Assembly (NCBI GenBank): GCA_029884165.1 | Contig: JAOUIH010000021.1 | Location: 1 to 50,219 of the forward strand | Direction: 5' to 3' | Length of the DNA: 50,219 nucleotides | Source: Gammaproteobacteria bacterium | GTDB taxonomy: Bacteria; Pseudomonadota; Gammaproteobacteria; Steroidobacterales; Woeseiaceae | Part shown: positions 38,387 to 47,659 of the stretch, piece by piece | Position numbering within the stretch: the first letter of the stretch is position 1 | Layout of the letters: each line of letters begins with the position of its first letter | Notes under the pieces: generated by a model | What the model was told of the DNA's origin: nothing | Databases searched by the model: none | Seen by the model: only the letters and a program-made list of their open reading frames with translations | Position numbers and translations under genes: made by a program

Positions 38387-39141
38387 ATCTCAGGGCGCTT
38401 CTTGCGAAGCACGTAAACGAAACCCGGGAATATGAATGGCGCTAAACGGTATACGAAAAGCGCCAGCGATTGTCTTGCCGATCCGGGTCGAAGCATATCC
38501 GTTGCATGGAACCGGGCCGGATCGCGAAGGATTCGGTCCGTATAGATCCGCACGTCGAAACCGGCAACCAGCTTCCGCAACCGTCCGGGGGAATACGGCT
38601 TTTCGGGATAGCCGCTGCCCTTCCCTGCCAGCCGCATGTATGCGTCTGCGATCTTGCGCGGGAACCAGCTCAGTAACGGCAACCTGTAATGCGGTTCCAC
38701 CAGATCGTACTTGTTCGGCCCGGCAAAATAGCAGCGCCCATCCGGTGTGAGAACCCGCGCAATCTCAGCGACCAGCCGGCTCGCATCGTCGGTATGTTCG
38801 TATACGTGATTGCAGATTACGACGTCGAAGGAGTCCGAGCGAAAAGGCAAGCGCTCGGCGTCCGTGCGCAGGAAAACGAGGTTCTTCGCCTTGCATCCCA
38901 GGGATTCATCCATGTCGATGCCTACGCCGAAAGCCCCTTCCGGAGTAATCGATCTCAGGATCAGGCCATGGGCACAGCCTATGTCGAGTATGCGCAAGTC
39001 AGCCCCGAATTTGACGCCGTCCGCCTCCAGGACCGCGCGTATCTTGGCTGCTTTCAGTGAGCGGCTCCCGGAGTCACCGAGTGCCGCGGCTCCATCAAAG
39101 GAATCCGCGTATCTGCTTGCTTTCTCTTTTAGTTCGCCCAT
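38368..39141 (-). CDS. SAM-dependent methyltransferase
   Basis: This 257-aa class I methyltransferase has motif I near residue 53 (LDIGCAHG), then DVVICNHVYEHTDDASRLV and VLTPDGRCYFAGPNK. The C-terminal 40 residues are hydrophobic (ALFVYRLAPFIFPGFVYVLR) and end in a basic tail, suggesting membrane association. The ATG at 39141 has AAAGG upstream, and the TTG before it is not needed. It is the last gene of the minus-strand glycan run. It is not a close copy of the methyltransferase at 35568. It is likely to methylate a sugar or lipid-linked glycan. Confidence 0.87.
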   Translation of the reverse strand: MGELKEKASRYADSFDGAAALGDSGSRSLKAAKIRAVLEADGVKFGADLRILDIGCAHGLILRSITPEGAFGVGIDMDESLGCKAKNLVFLRTDAERLPFRSDSFDVVICNHVYEHTDDASRLVAEIARVLTPDGRCYFAGPNKYDLVEPHYRLPLLSWFPRKIADAYMRLAGKGSGYPEKPYSPGRLRKLVAGFDVRIYTDRILRDPARFHATDMLRPGSARQSLALFVYRLAPFIFPGFVYVLRKKRPEIQENSL

Positions 39142-39213
39142 CAAAGACCTTTCAATCGGAACGACGGTCGAAAAGCCAAACTGCCCGCATCCACACCAGG
39201 GGCATGACTGCCC

Positions 39214-40176
39214 CTATGCCCTGCCCCATCTTCTCTGCAGAATAATAGTTGATGGAACCGCGATCGCGATCGCCGTCATCAGCCTGACTCCACGAACCCA
39301 CAGCAAGACAGCGAACAATTCAATGACCGTCGTATTCAACGATCGACCCACGTACAGGCCGGTGACCTCCTGGATACCGACGGCACCCGGGGTGACGTTT
39401 AGAAATCCGGAGATTACCTGAGAAGCGGCGATCAAGAGCGCGACATCGATCCGGATATCGGCTGAATAGTCTCTGAGCGCAACTGTCCACGTCACGCAGG
39501 CAATTACGAAATTCGCGATTACCAGCGCCACTGATACGGCAACCAGCCTTCTGTCGCCGACGACCAGCGTAAGGCCCTGCCAGAACGTCGTCCACCAGCC
39601 TCCTGCGCTGCCCGAAGGCATTTCGCGTCTGATTTTTCCGATTATCGTCAGCGCAAGAACGAGCAGAATCGGCACTGCGAACATTGTCAGCAAACTTACC
39701 GAAAGACCCTGGGCGGAACCGGACACTCCAATCAGTATCAACAACGCAATACAAGAAACCACTAACAGGTTAAGCAGCGCAAAAACAATCATACCCCCGG
39801 CGAAATGGGTGATTGGAAATCCGTGCGCGCGCTTCATATACGCTGCGCGCAGACCGACGCCGGCACCGACCGGCAACAACAGGTTTCCTGCAGTCGAGAT
39901 CGACGAAATGAGAAACGATTCGCCAGCCGAAATACCAGAGCCAAGATGACGTGCGACCAGCCAATTGTATGTCGACCGCACAGCCAGGCTAAGTACGAAA
40001 CCGAGAGACACCAGCGTGACCGGCAGGGGCGAGGGCCATTGCAGATGGCGAAACTCATCCCATTCGCTACTTACGTAGACCAGCCCCGCTACGCAAAATA
40101 ACAGCGCCAGCAAGTAGCGAAAGTACTGGACAGGAGACCTTTTCGCCGGAACAGGTCCCGGCGTGCCCTCTGTCAT
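39214..40176 (-). CDS. Flippase-like integral membrane protein (LPG synthase TM/UPF0104 family)
   Basis: This 320-aa protein has about eight hydrophobic helices and the family pattern (YFRYLLALLFCVAGLVYV, SFLISSISTAGNLLLPVGAG, ASQVISGFLNVTPGAVGIQE). Members include the membrane part of lysyl-phosphatidylglycerol synthases and stand-alone proteins thought to move lipid-linked substrates. In glycan clusters they are often called flippase-like. The gene starts at ATG 40176, 7 nt after the sulfotransferase stop. The soluble aminoacyl-transfer domain of MprF is absent. Part of this gene is much less GC-rich than the flanking genome (27 of 60 in the line at 39721). Confidence 0.85.
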   Translation of the reverse strand: MTEGTPGPVPAKRSPVQYFRYLLALLFCVAGLVYVSSEWDEFRHLQWPSPLPVTLVSLGFVLSLAVRSTYNWLVARHLGSGISAGESFLISSISTAGNLLLPVGAGVGLRAAYMKRAHGFPITHFAGGMIVFALLNLLVVSCIALLILIGVSGSAQGLSVSLLTMFAVPILLVLALTIIGKIRREMPSGSAGGWWTTFWQGLTLVVGDRRLVAVSVALVIANFVIACVTWTVALRDYSADIRIDVALLIAASQVISGFLNVTPGAVGIQEVTGLYVGRSLNTTVIELFAVLLWVRGVRLMTAIAIAVPSTIILQRRWGRA

Positions 40177-40183
40177 CCCGGTT

Positions 40184-41167
40184 CTAGCGCGCAGCGATTT
40201 GCTCCACATGCGCATCTACTCTGGCCAGGTAGTCTTCGCGGGTCATCTGAAGCTCGCCCGCTACCGCGAGGAAACGATGGGACATGTCTTCTGGAAGTGC
40301 CGCCGAGGGTTGCGCGACGAACGCGGCCGGCACATTACCGTGCTGCCGCAGCGACAAGGTATCGCCTGCCCAATCGTGAAATTCTTCGATAAATTTCCGT
40401 GGGTCGCGGCACAGCTGTTCATAACGCACAACAATGTGCCGACCCGGCATCAATCGCGCCAGGTCATGCTCGACCATCTGCTCAGTCCTTATGGTCTGAT
40501 ACGCGACGCGTTCACAGAGATCCCGATCAAGCCATTCCCGGTAGAACGGCGGCCGCACCGACCACCAATCGGCAGATCTGCGCTCCAGGCCAGCCCTGAT
40601 CAGTGATGCGGCAACGGCCGCAGAATCACGCATGATAAGGACAATTCGGGCATTGGTGATGGTTTGCATCAGTGCCGCGATCGACAGCGAGAAATATACG
40701 TTCTTGAAGACGTACTGGCGGCCCGCTATTGCGGACAGCGACCGGACCATATCGTTTACCTCAAATGCATCATCCGGCGATATCAATTCCGGCGCTACAT
40801 AGTGGCCGAGCTCACCTGTCTCACGGAACCATTTCTGCCAGACAACATGGTTTTCCGCTGGCGCAAGCAGGCCAGGTATCCGGCCATATTTCGATACGTA
40901 GCTCGCCTTTGGGCGGCGGATAGCCGGCGCTATCAGCCGGGTCGAGATATTCGGAAGCCCATACGTGTAGCTGTAAGACTTGGTCAGATAGGCAACATTG
41001 AACGCCTGCACGATGAGTTCGTAAAGCAGGGTTGTTCCCGAGCGTGGCAGGCCGACTATGAAAATCGGTTCGGCATCGCAGGAGCGGCGGCTGGCCGCCA
41101 CCGGGTCTATCAAGCCACCAATTCGGTTCGCGGCTCCCAGTGCACTTTTGGCCAGCCGGCGCAACAT
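40184..41167 (-). CDS. Sulfotransferase
   Basis: This 327-aa protein has a clear PAPS-binding loop near residues 37-47 (IVGLPRSGTTLLYE) and a 3'-phosphate region (ARIVLIMRDSAAVAASLIRAG). A substrate-side block follows (GRHIVVRYEQLCRDPRKFIEEF). It is longer and different from the sulfotransferase at 20254. Family members sulfate glycans or lipids in the cytoplasm. The ATG at 41167 is chosen, and a TTG two codons earlier is an alternative. Followed after 7 nt by the flippase-like gene and preceded by the DegT gene, so sulfation of the same glycan is likely. Confidence 0.87.
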   Translation of the reverse strand: MLRRLAKSALGAANRIGGLIDPVAASRRSCDAEPIFIVGLPRSGTTLLYELIVQAFNVAYLTKSYSYTYGLPNISTRLIAPAIRRPKASYVSKYGRIPGLLAPAENHVVWQKWFRETGELGHYVAPELISPDDAFEVNDMVRSLSAIAGRQYVFKNVYFSLSIAALMQTITNARIVLIMRDSAAVAASLIRAGLERRSADWWSVRPPFYREWLDRDLCERVAYQTIRTEQMVEHDLARLMPGRHIVVRYEQLCRDPRKFIEEFHDWAGDTLSLRQHGNVPAAFVAQPSAALPEDMSHRFLAVAGELQMTREDYLARVDAHVEQIAAR

Positions 41168-41275
41168 GGTCAATCGCCCTGGCCCGAGGCATTACGACCG
41201 GCGATCCAATCTTCTCGACTTCCGGACCTCAATCCCGGGTCAATCCAATGCATCGTGCGACGCGTCACCACGCGC

Positions 41276-42445
41276 TCATCCCCGAATAACCCGTCGAACT
41301 GACCGAATTATCCGGTTAACGTCCGGCTCAGAAAGCTTGGGAGACAGGGGAAGGCTGACGGTCTGGCGGCCAAATTCATAAGCAATCGGCCAGTTCTCCG
41401 GCCGCCATCCGAATCTTTGCTGGTAATGCGGATGCTGAGCAAGACTAAGATAGTGCACGCCTAGGCCGATCCCGGCTGCCGTCATCCGCTCAATGAATTC
41501 GTCACGCTCCATGCCCGCCTTCGATCGGTCGATCCTGAGTGTATACAGATGAAAAGCATGAACAGTATCCGGCTCGGGCTCAGCCGGGCGACCCACCGGC
41601 AGGTCCGCAAGAGCCTCCTGGTAGGAATCCCAGATCTGCCGCCTGCGCTGCCAGTTTTCCTCTAATCGCTGCAATTGATGAATTCCGAGCGCGGCTTGCA
41701 AATCCATCATGTTGTATTTGAAACCCGCTTCCACTACCTGGTAATGCTTGTACCCCGCATCACCGAAACGATGCCAGGCGTCTTTGGACATTCCGTGTAG
41801 CGCTAGCACCTTGATGCGATCGATAGCGTCCCGCGATCGAGCTGCGACCATGCCTCCTTCGCCGGTGGTGACATTCTTGGTCACGTAGAAACTGAAACAA
41901 CCGAAATCCCCGAAAGTCCCGGCAGTCTGGCCATGCCATTTGGTCTCGATGGCGTGAGCGCAGTCTTCGATTACGGCCAGACCGTGCCTGTTCGCTATTT
42001 TCATTATCGCGCCCATGTCACAAGGCCTGCCCGCGAAATGCACCGGCACTATCGCACGGGTTCTGTCACTGATGCTGGCCTCCAGTTGCACGGTATCGAT
42101 GTTCAGCGTCCCCGGATCGATGTCGACCAGTACAGGAGTCGCGCCCGCGTGAATGATCGCGTTCGCCGTGGCGCAAAAGGTCATCGCCGTAGTGATCACC
42201 TCGTCGCCTGATCCCAGCCCGGCGGCAATCATGCTTACGTGAAGCGCCGCAGTACACGAATTGACGGCGGCAACGTTCGACGCATCGAGCCCCTTGCGGG
42301 TTGCGAAGTCGCGCTCGAACTTTGCCACTTTCGGACCGGTCCCGATCCACCCTGACCGCAGAACCGCCTCGGCCTCAGCTATCTCGGCCTCTCGAATATC
42401 CGGAGCGCCGAAAATAATGAACGGTTCGTCACTACTTGCCGACAT
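41276..42445 (-). CDS. DegT/DnrJ/EryC1/StrS sugar aminotransferase
   Basis: This 389-aa PLP enzyme of the sugar-aminotransferase family aminates a nucleotide-linked keto-sugar. Its lysine is K190 (FYVTKNVTTGEGG). The upstream HFAGRPCDM and IEDCAHA blocks are typical. Next to rmlA and rmlB and without rmlC or rmlD, the likely substrate is dTDP-4-keto-6-deoxyglucose. The product would be a 4-amino-4,6-dideoxy sugar (VioA- or WecE-like). A 3-amino sugar would need an isomerase that is not seen. Spacers of about 100 nt on either side leave room for internal promoters. Confidence 0.88.
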   Translation of the reverse strand: MSASSDEPFIIFGAPDIREAEIAEAEAVLRSGWIGTGPKVAKFERDFATRKGLDASNVAAVNSCTAALHVSMIAAGLGSGDEVITTAMTFCATANAIIHAGATPVLVDIDPGTLNIDTVQLEASISDRTRAIVPVHFAGRPCDMGAIMKIANRHGLAVIEDCAHAIETKWHGQTAGTFGDFGCFSFYVTKNVTTGEGGMVAARSRDAIDRIKVLALHGMSKDAWHRFGDAGYKHYQVVEAGFKYNMMDLQAALGIHQLQRLEENWQRRRQIWDSYQEALADLPVGRPAEPEPDTVHAFHLYTLRIDRSKAGMERDEFIERMTAAGIGLGVHYLSLAQHPHYQQRFGWRPENWPIAYEFGRQTVSLPLSPKLSEPDVNRIIRSVRRVIRG

Positions 42446-42543
42446 GACTTATCCTTCAATCCGAATCAGTGGACAACCTGCGGATCGGGCATTGCCGATC
42501 GATGCGCCACCGGGTGAGCGCTTGAACATACACGTTGCCGCTT

Positions 42544-43410
42544 TCATTTGGCCAGGAGACCGAGCAGGTAGTCGCCGTAACCGCTCGATGCCAGGGGTCT
42601 GGCCAGGGCTTCGAGCTGCTCCCCGGAGATATAGCCCATGTGATAAGCGATTTCTTCGGGACAACATACCTTGAACCCCTGGCGCTCCTCGATCGTTTCC
42701 ACGAAGTTCGACGCAGCAAGGAGCGATTCCTGGGTACCCGTATCCAGCCAGGCGGTCCCTCTTCCGAGCACCTCGACGTGCAGCTCGCCTCTGTCGAGAT
42801 AGATTCGATTGAGATCCGTTATTTCCAGCTCGCCTCGCGCGGATGGTTTGAGCTGGCGTGCAATGCGGCAAACTTCCGAATCGTAGAAATACAGACCGGT
42901 AACCGCATACCGCGAGCGCGGGTTCGTCGGCTTTTCTTCCAGTCTTATTGCGCGCTCGTCGGCATCGAGTTCGACCACGCCGTAGCGTTTCGGATCACGG
43001 ACGGCGTAGGCGAAAATGGTCGCCCCCTGAGTCCTGCCCGCTGCCCGAAGCAACTTGGCTTGCAATTCGGACCCATAAAATATGTTATCGCCGAGAATCA
43101 GAGAGCAGGGGCGTCCGTCGATGAACTTTTCGGAGATCAGGAAGGCCTGAGCCAATCCCTCTGGAGCTGCCTGCACTGCGTAAGAGAAATTCAGACCGAG
43201 ATGTGTCCCGTCGCCGAGCAGACCCTGAAACCTGGGCGTGTCCTGCGGTGTGGAAATCACCAGGATGTCCCGGATACCCGCCAGCATGAGGATCGACAAG
43301 GGGTAGTAAATCATCGGCTTGTCGTAGACTGGCAGCAGCTGCTTTGAAATGACCTGGGTCATCGGGTAGAGGCGCAGCCCGGAGCCCCCGGCCAGTATTA
43401 TCCCTTTCAT
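42544..43410 (-). CDS. rmlA: Glucose-1-phosphate thymidylyltransferase
   Basis: RmlA (RfbA), 288 aa, joins glucose-1-phosphate and dTTP to give dTDP-glucose, the first step to dTDP-deoxysugars. The nucleotide-binding site is at 8-18 ([11 protein letters not shown]), where the usual Thr of GGSGTRL is Leu. [17 protein letters not shown] and [10 protein letters not shown] follow as expected. The start overlaps the rmlB stop (ATGA), so translation is coupled. The end at 42544 is 98 nt from the DegT gene. rmlC and rmlD are absent, so rhamnose synthesis is not encoded here. Confidence 0.93.
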   Translation of the reverse strand: MKGIILAGGSGLRLYPMTQVISKQLLPVYDKPMIYYPLSILMLAGIRDILVISTPQDTPRFQGLLGDGTHLGLNFSYAVQAAPEGLAQAFLISEKFIDGRPCSLILGDNIFYGSELQAKLLRAAGRTQGATIFAYAVRDPKRYGVVELDADERAIRLEEKPTNPRSRYAVTGLYFYDSEVCRIARQLKPSARGELEITDLNRIYLDRGELHVEVLGRGTAWLDTGTQESLLAASNFVETIEERQGFKVCCPEEIAYHMGYISGEQLEALARPLASSGYGDYLLGLLAK

Positions 43411-44483
43411 TGCGCGTCTACCCCGCTGCCGTAATTGGTTGCCAACCAGTTTCTATATTCTCCGCTGCTGACGTCGTTGACCCAGTCCTGATTCTGGAGA
43501 TACCAGACCACTGTTTTTCGAATACCGCTCCGGAAGTCTTCCGCCGGCCGCCAGCCGAGCTCGCGCCTGATCTTGCCGGCGTCAATTGCGTAGCGCCTGT
43601 CATGACCCGGGCGGTCGGCCACGAACCGGACAAGTTCCCGGTGCGCCTTCTCTCCGGGTAAAGGGTGCAACTCGTCCAGGAGTGCACAGACTTCATGCAC
43701 GACGTCGAGATTCGCCTTCTCGCAGTCGCCCCCGATATTGTAAGTTGCGCCCGGTTTGCCGCCCGCCAATACCGCTCTCAATGCCTCGCAGTGGTCTTCC
43801 ACGTAGAGCCAGTCGCGCACATTCATTCCATCGCCGTAGACAGGCAGCGACTCACCCTTCTGGCCTCGCAGAATGACCAGGGGTATCAGCTTTTCGGGAA
43901 ACTGGAACGGTCCGTAATTGTTCGAGCAGTGGGTCGTGATGACGGGAAGACCATAAGTATGGAAATACGACCGAACCAGGTGGTCGCCGGCAGCTTTCGA
44001 TGCGGAATACGGGCTGTTTGGAAAATAGCCACTAGTTTCGTCGAAAGGAATCGCATCCGGACCCAGCGACCCAAAGACCTCGTCCGTCGAAACATTGACA
44101 AAGCGGAAGGCCTCTCGCGCTGCCGCCGGCAATGTCGCCACATAGGAGCGCGTTGCTTCGAGCAGTCGGAAGGTTCCCGTTATGTTCGTCCGGATAAAAT
44201 CCTCGGGGCCGCGTATCGATCGGTCGACGTGACTCTCGGCGGCGAAATGCACGATCGCACGCACCGCGTGTTGCCTCAGCAGGTCGGATACGAGTTCGAG
44301 ATCACATATGTCCCCCTTGACGAACAGGTGGCGCGGGTTGGCTGACGCAGCCGCGAGGCTACCCAGGTTGCCGGCATAGGTCAGCTTGTCCAGGTTGACG
44401 ACAGGCTCTTCTCCCGCCCTCAGGCAGGAGAGTACAAAATTGGCTCCTATGAAGCCGGCACCACCGGTCACTAAGATCGTCAA
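43407..44483 (-). CDS. rmlB: dTDP-glucose 4,6-dehydratase
   Basis: RmlB (RfbB), 358 aa, is an NAD+-dependent extended SDR that turns dTDP-glucose into dTDP-4-keto-6-deoxyglucose. The dinucleotide site is at 6-13 (TGGAGFIG). The catalytic set is D134-E135 (STDEVFG) with Y159 and K163 (YSASKA). The start is TTG 44483-44481 with GGGGAAG 8 nt upstream. No ATG is near, and the family N-terminus begins here. It is the first gene of the minus-strand glycan run, so the run's promoter should lie in 44484-44627. Its keto-sugar product is the expected substrate of the DegT aminotransferase two genes on. Confidence 0.94.
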   Translation of the reverse strand: MTILVTGGAGFIGANFVLSCLRAGEEPVVNLDKLTYAGNLGSLAAASANPRHLFVKGDICDLELVSDLLRQHAVRAIVHFAAESHVDRSIRGPEDFIRTNITGTFRLLEATRSYVATLPAAAREAFRFVNVSTDEVFGSLGPDAIPFDETSGYFPNSPYSASKAAGDHLVRSYFHTYGLPVITTHCSNNYGPFQFPEKLIPLVILRGQKGESLPVYGDGMNVRDWLYVEDHCEALRAVLAGGKPGATYNIGGDCEKANLDVVHEVCALLDELHPLPGEKAHRELVRFVADRPGHDRRYAIDAGKIRRELGWRPAEDFRSGIRKTVVWYLQNQDWVNDVSSGEYRNWLATNYGSGVDAQ

Positions 44484-44491
44484 AGCAAGTG

Positions 44492-44498
44492 CTTCCCC
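44492..44498 (-). promoter_or_regulatory. Ribosome binding site supporting the rmlB TTG start
   Basis: GGGGAAG on the minus strand lies 8 nt before TTG 44483-44481. It is the third gene in the window for which a good site points to TTG. Confidence 0.6.
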
Positions 44499-44559
44499 TG
44501 CGGGACCCGGCTCGAAGAACGGAGATACACCTGCGCGAATGTCGGCGTTATCTGCCAGA

Positions 44560-44588
44560 TTGACAGTCCTTCACCGCCTGCGTACAAA
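44560..44588 (+). promoter_or_regulatory. Sigma-70 promoter of the exported FAH-family gene
   Basis: A perfect -35 hexamer TTGACA (44560-44565), a 17-nt spacer and TACAAA (44583-44588, 4 of 6 to TATAAT) lie upstream of the gene at 44628. Transcription would start near 44595, giving a leader of about 33 nt that carries GGAGG. It is the clearest promoter in the window. It lies in the region shared with rmlB. Confidence 0.6.
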
Positions 44589-44627
44589 CAATCTGTGTCG
44601 AATCGGCGCATCTCGGAGGCGATTATA

Positions 44628-45758
44628 ATGAAGTTCCTGAAAACATTTGTGCTGATCTTCAGTTCGATGATTTCGATCCAGGGCTGGGGTCAGGAAATCG
44701 CAGAACCCTTCAAGGTCGGCACCTTCGAGATCGGCGGCGAGCCGACGGTCGGCGTCGTGCTGCGCGACAGCCTGGTGCTGGAACTCGACGCGGCCAATGC
44801 GGCGCTCGAGCGCTCCGGCCGCTACGTGTCGATGCCGATGCCGGCTGACATGCTCGGGCTGATCGAGCGTTACGAGTACGGCATGAAGCCGCGGCTCTAC
44901 GAGATCGTCAATTTCGCGGTCGCGGAAGACATGCTGGGCGACGGGCGCCCGGGCTGGGTACACGAGGTCGGCTCCATCCGGACGCTGCCGCCGATCATGT
45001 ACCCGGGCAAGATCCTGAATGCGGCCGTCAACTTCTACAGCCACGTCGAGGAGTCGGGCACCGAGGCGGAGCGGCAGGAGGCCCGGAGACTGCGCCGCGA
45101 GCAGCGCGGCGTGCCTTACCTGTTCCTGAAGCCGAGCCGCGGCGCCGTCGTCGGCAACGGCGAGCCGGTCGTGATTCCCTGGGGCCGTGACCGGACCGAC
45201 TGGGAGGTCGAGCTGGGTGCCGTCATCGGCCGCACAGGCAAGTACGTGTCGGCGAATGACGCCGAAGCGCATGTCTTCGGCTACATGGTCACGCTCGATA
45301 TCTCGGATCGCGGCGGACGACCGCCGGGCGGCGCCCCTTTCACGTCAGACTGGTTCGTCGGCAAGGGTCACGACACGTTCGCGCCGCAGGGTCCGTGGAT
45401 CGTGCCCAAAGAGTTCTACGGCAACCCGATGGAGATACTGCGCCAGACGCTCAGCGTCGGTGGCGAGCAGATGCAGGAGGCGACCGCCGGCGACATGATC
45501 CACTCGTTGTGGGAGCTGATCGAATACGCGTCGTCGATCATCACGCTGTACCCGGGCGACGTGATCAACAACGGCACCTCGGGCGGTGTCGGCATGGGCA
45601 CCGCCGTGCGCGGCGAGCAGCGCTTCCTGCAGCCGGGCGAGGAGATCACCGCGACCATCGACGGCATCGGGTCGCTCAGGATGCCGGTCGTCGCCGAGCC
45701 CGAGCCGAAAGGACTGACGGGCGCCCAGCTGCCGCCGGTGAAGACCTATCGCAAGTAG
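44628..45758 (+). CDS. Exported fumarylacetoacetate hydrolase (FAH)-family protein
   Basis: This 376-aa protein has a signal peptide (FLKTFVLIFSSMISIQGWGQE), although the FAH superfamily is normally cytosolic. The FAH domain shows the metal-site segment TDWEVELGAVIGR near 187-200 and LDISDRGG. It ends with the typical PGDVINNGTSGGVGMG block. Family reactions hydrolyse C-C bonds in acylpyruvates or decarboxylate oxaloacetate. In the periplasm the substrate is unknown. ATG 44628 has GGAGG 8 nt upstream. An in-frame GTG at 44595 is at the predicted transcript start and is rejected. It is convergent with the GGT-like gene. Confidence 0.88.
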   Translation: MKFLKTFVLIFSSMISIQGWGQEIAEPFKVGTFEIGGEPTVGVVLRDSLVLELDAANAALERSGRYVSMPMPADMLGLIERYEYGMKPRLYEIVNFAVAEDMLGDGRPGWVHEVGSIRTLPPIMYPGKILNAAVNFYSHVEESGTEAERQEARRLRREQRGVPYLFLKPSRGAVVGNGEPVVIPWGRDRTDWEVELGAVIGRTGKYVSANDAEAHVFGYMVTLDISDRGGRPPGGAPFTSDWFVGKGHDTFAPQGPWIVPKEFYGNPMEILRQTLSVGGEQMQEATAGDMIHSLWELIEYASSIITLYPGDVINNGTSGGVGMGTAVRGEQRFLQPGEEITATIDGIGSLRMPVVAEPEPKGLTGAQLPPVKTYRK

Positions 45759-45773
45759 GCGCGGCCTGCCGGC

Positions 45774-47552
45774 TCAGTAACCCGCCGCGGCGCCGTCGAA
45801 GCGCATCTCCGAGGCGCCGCGGTAGACGCCCGTCGCGGGATCGCGCCAGACCGCCTGGTAGCCGCCGACCGCGCCCACGTAGGGGCGGACGCCATGGTCT
45901 ATGCGATGGCCGCGTCGCTCGAGCTCCTCCACGACCGCGTCGGCAACGCCCGCTTCCATCAGCACGCGCCCGCCGTCGCTCATCCGAGCCCCGGTCGGCT
46001 GCGAGGAACCGCTGTGCACGAAGCGGGCGGCGTCGCCGGCCTCCTGCACGTTCATCCCGAGGTCGAGCACGTTGACCAGGACCTGCACGTGAGCCTGCGG
46101 CTGCAGGAACCCGCCCATGACGCCGAAGGCCATCAGCGGCACCTCGCCGCGCATCAGGAAGCCCGGGATGATCGTATGGAACGGGCGCTTGCCCGGCGCA
46201 TACACGTTCGCATGCCCGTCTTCCAGCGTGAACTGGCTGCCGCGGTTCTGCAGCGGGAAACCGAGGCCGTCGGGCACTATGCCGCTGCCGAACTCCCAGA
46301 AGTTGCTCTGGATGAACGACACCATCATGCCGCTCTCGTCGCCGACCGCGAGATAGGTCGTGTCGCCCTTCGGTGGGGGCCCGCCCGCGGACACATCGAG
46401 CGCGGCACGGGCAAGGTCGATCAGCCCGCGCCGCTCGGTGGCGTATTCATCGCTCAGCAGGAACTCGAAATCGTCGGCGCCGAAAGACGGATCCGCGTAA
46501 TACCGGGCGCGATCCTCGTAAGCCAGCTTGGAAGCCTCTATGAGCAAGTGCCAGAAATCGGCGTTGTCGCGACCCATCTCGGCGAGCGGCCAGGCCTCGA
46601 GGATCTTCAGCATCTGCAGCGCCGCGATACCCTGGCTGTTCGGCGGCAGCTCGTAGACGTCGTAGCCTCGATACCTGACCGACACCGGCGTCACCCATTC
46701 GCCCTCGTGCGCCACGAGGTCGCCCGCCTCGATGTGCCCGCCGGACCGCGCTACGGCCTCGACGATGCGGCGCGCCATCTCTCCCTCGTAGAAACTCTCT
46801 CGCCCGCCCTGCGCCAGGCGCTCGTAGCTGTCGGCAAGATCCGGGTTGCGGAATATCTCCCCCTCGGCGGGCGGACGACCGGCCGTCGTGTAGACGCGCT
46901 CGAGCTCCGCGAACCACTCCTGCGGCAGGCCCGAATTACGGAATTCGCCCAGCGCATCGGCCCACAGCCGCGCGTCGACCTCGGTCACCGGGATGCCTTC
47001 GCGCGCGTACTCGATGGCCGGGCGCAACAGCTCGGCCATCGGCAGCCGGCCGTAACGCTCGTGCAGCGCGTACCAGCCGTCGACGGCGCCCGGGACGCTG
47101 ACCGACAACGGCCCGAACAACGGGATGCGCTCCGCGTCGCCGAGGGCCTCGCGCAGCGCTGCGTAGCCAAGGCCCTTCGGCGAACGCCCGCTGCCGTTGT
47201 AGCCGGCCAGGCTTCGGGTTTCCGGATCCCACACGATCGCGAACAGGTCGCCGCCTATGCCGCACATGTGCGGCTCGACGAGCGCCAGCATCGCATTGGC
47301 CGCAATCGCCGCATCGGCGGCACTGCCGCCCTTCTTCAGGATATCGACGGCCACCGAGGAGGCGATCGGGTGCGAGGTGGCCGCCATGCCGTGCCGCCCG
47401 AGCACCGGGCTGCGGCTCGCGAAGCCGTCGCCGGTATAGCGCGTCCCGCCCTGCTCCGCGGCTGCAAGCGCCGGCAGCATCAACGCGACAAGTATCAGCG
47501 GGACGTTGCGGCTGGGCCGGCGGATGGGGGCGGACGCGGAGATCGAGACCAT
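45774..47552 (-). CDS. ggt: Gamma-glutamyltransferase/cephalosporin acylase-like Ntn-hydrolase
   Basis: This 592-aa exported protein has a signal peptide (VPLILVALMLPALAAAEQ). It is an N-terminal nucleophile hydrolase that should self-cleave before T398 (KGDTTYLAV), releasing the small subunit. The large subunit begins GTRYTGDGFASRSPVLGRHGMAA. The RPFHTIIPG and GVMGGFLQPQAHVQ motifs mark the acylase-like branch, not the E. coli Ggt branch. It may therefore hydrolyse gamma-glutamyl or acyl compounds rather than glutathione. ATG 47552 has AGGAA upstream. It is divergent from ttcA. Confidence 0.9.
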   Translation of the reverse strand: MVSISASAPIRRPSRNVPLILVALMLPALAAAEQGGTRYTGDGFASRSPVLGRHGMAATSHPIASSVAVDILKKGGSAADAAIAANAMLALVEPHMCGIGGDLFAIVWDPETRSLAGYNGSGRSPKGLGYAALREALGDAERIPLFGPLSVSVPGAVDGWYALHERYGRLPMAELLRPAIEYAREGIPVTEVDARLWADALGEFRNSGLPQEWFAELERVYTTAGRPPAEGEIFRNPDLADSYERLAQGGRESFYEGEMARRIVEAVARSGGHIEAGDLVAHEGEWVTPVSVRYRGYDVYELPPNSQGIAALQMLKILEAWPLAEMGRDNADFWHLLIEASKLAYEDRARYYADPSFGADDFEFLLSDEYATERRGLIDLARAALDVSAGGPPPKGDTTYLAVGDESGMMVSFIQSNFWEFGSGIVPDGLGFPLQNRGSQFTLEDGHANVYAPGKRPFHTIIPGFLMRGEVPLMAFGVMGGFLQPQAHVQVLVNVLDLGMNVQEAGDAARFVHSGSSQPTGARMSDGGRVLMEAGVADAVVEELERRGHRIDHGVRPYVGAVGGYQAVWRDPATGVYRGASEMRFDGAAAGY

Positions 47553-47659
47553 GGCTGGTTCCTGTTGCTGTGCGGAAATGACTACTGTAAGCGCCGCCCG
47601 GCGGCCAGACAAACGCTCGTCTGGCAATGCCGGTACCAGGACCGTTACCATGCGCGGCC

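Noticed and set aside
44624-44629. TATAAT hexamer
   Set aside because: It overlaps the ATG of the FAH-family gene, so it cannot be that gene's -10 box. The TTGACA/TACAAA pair at 44560-44588 fits better.
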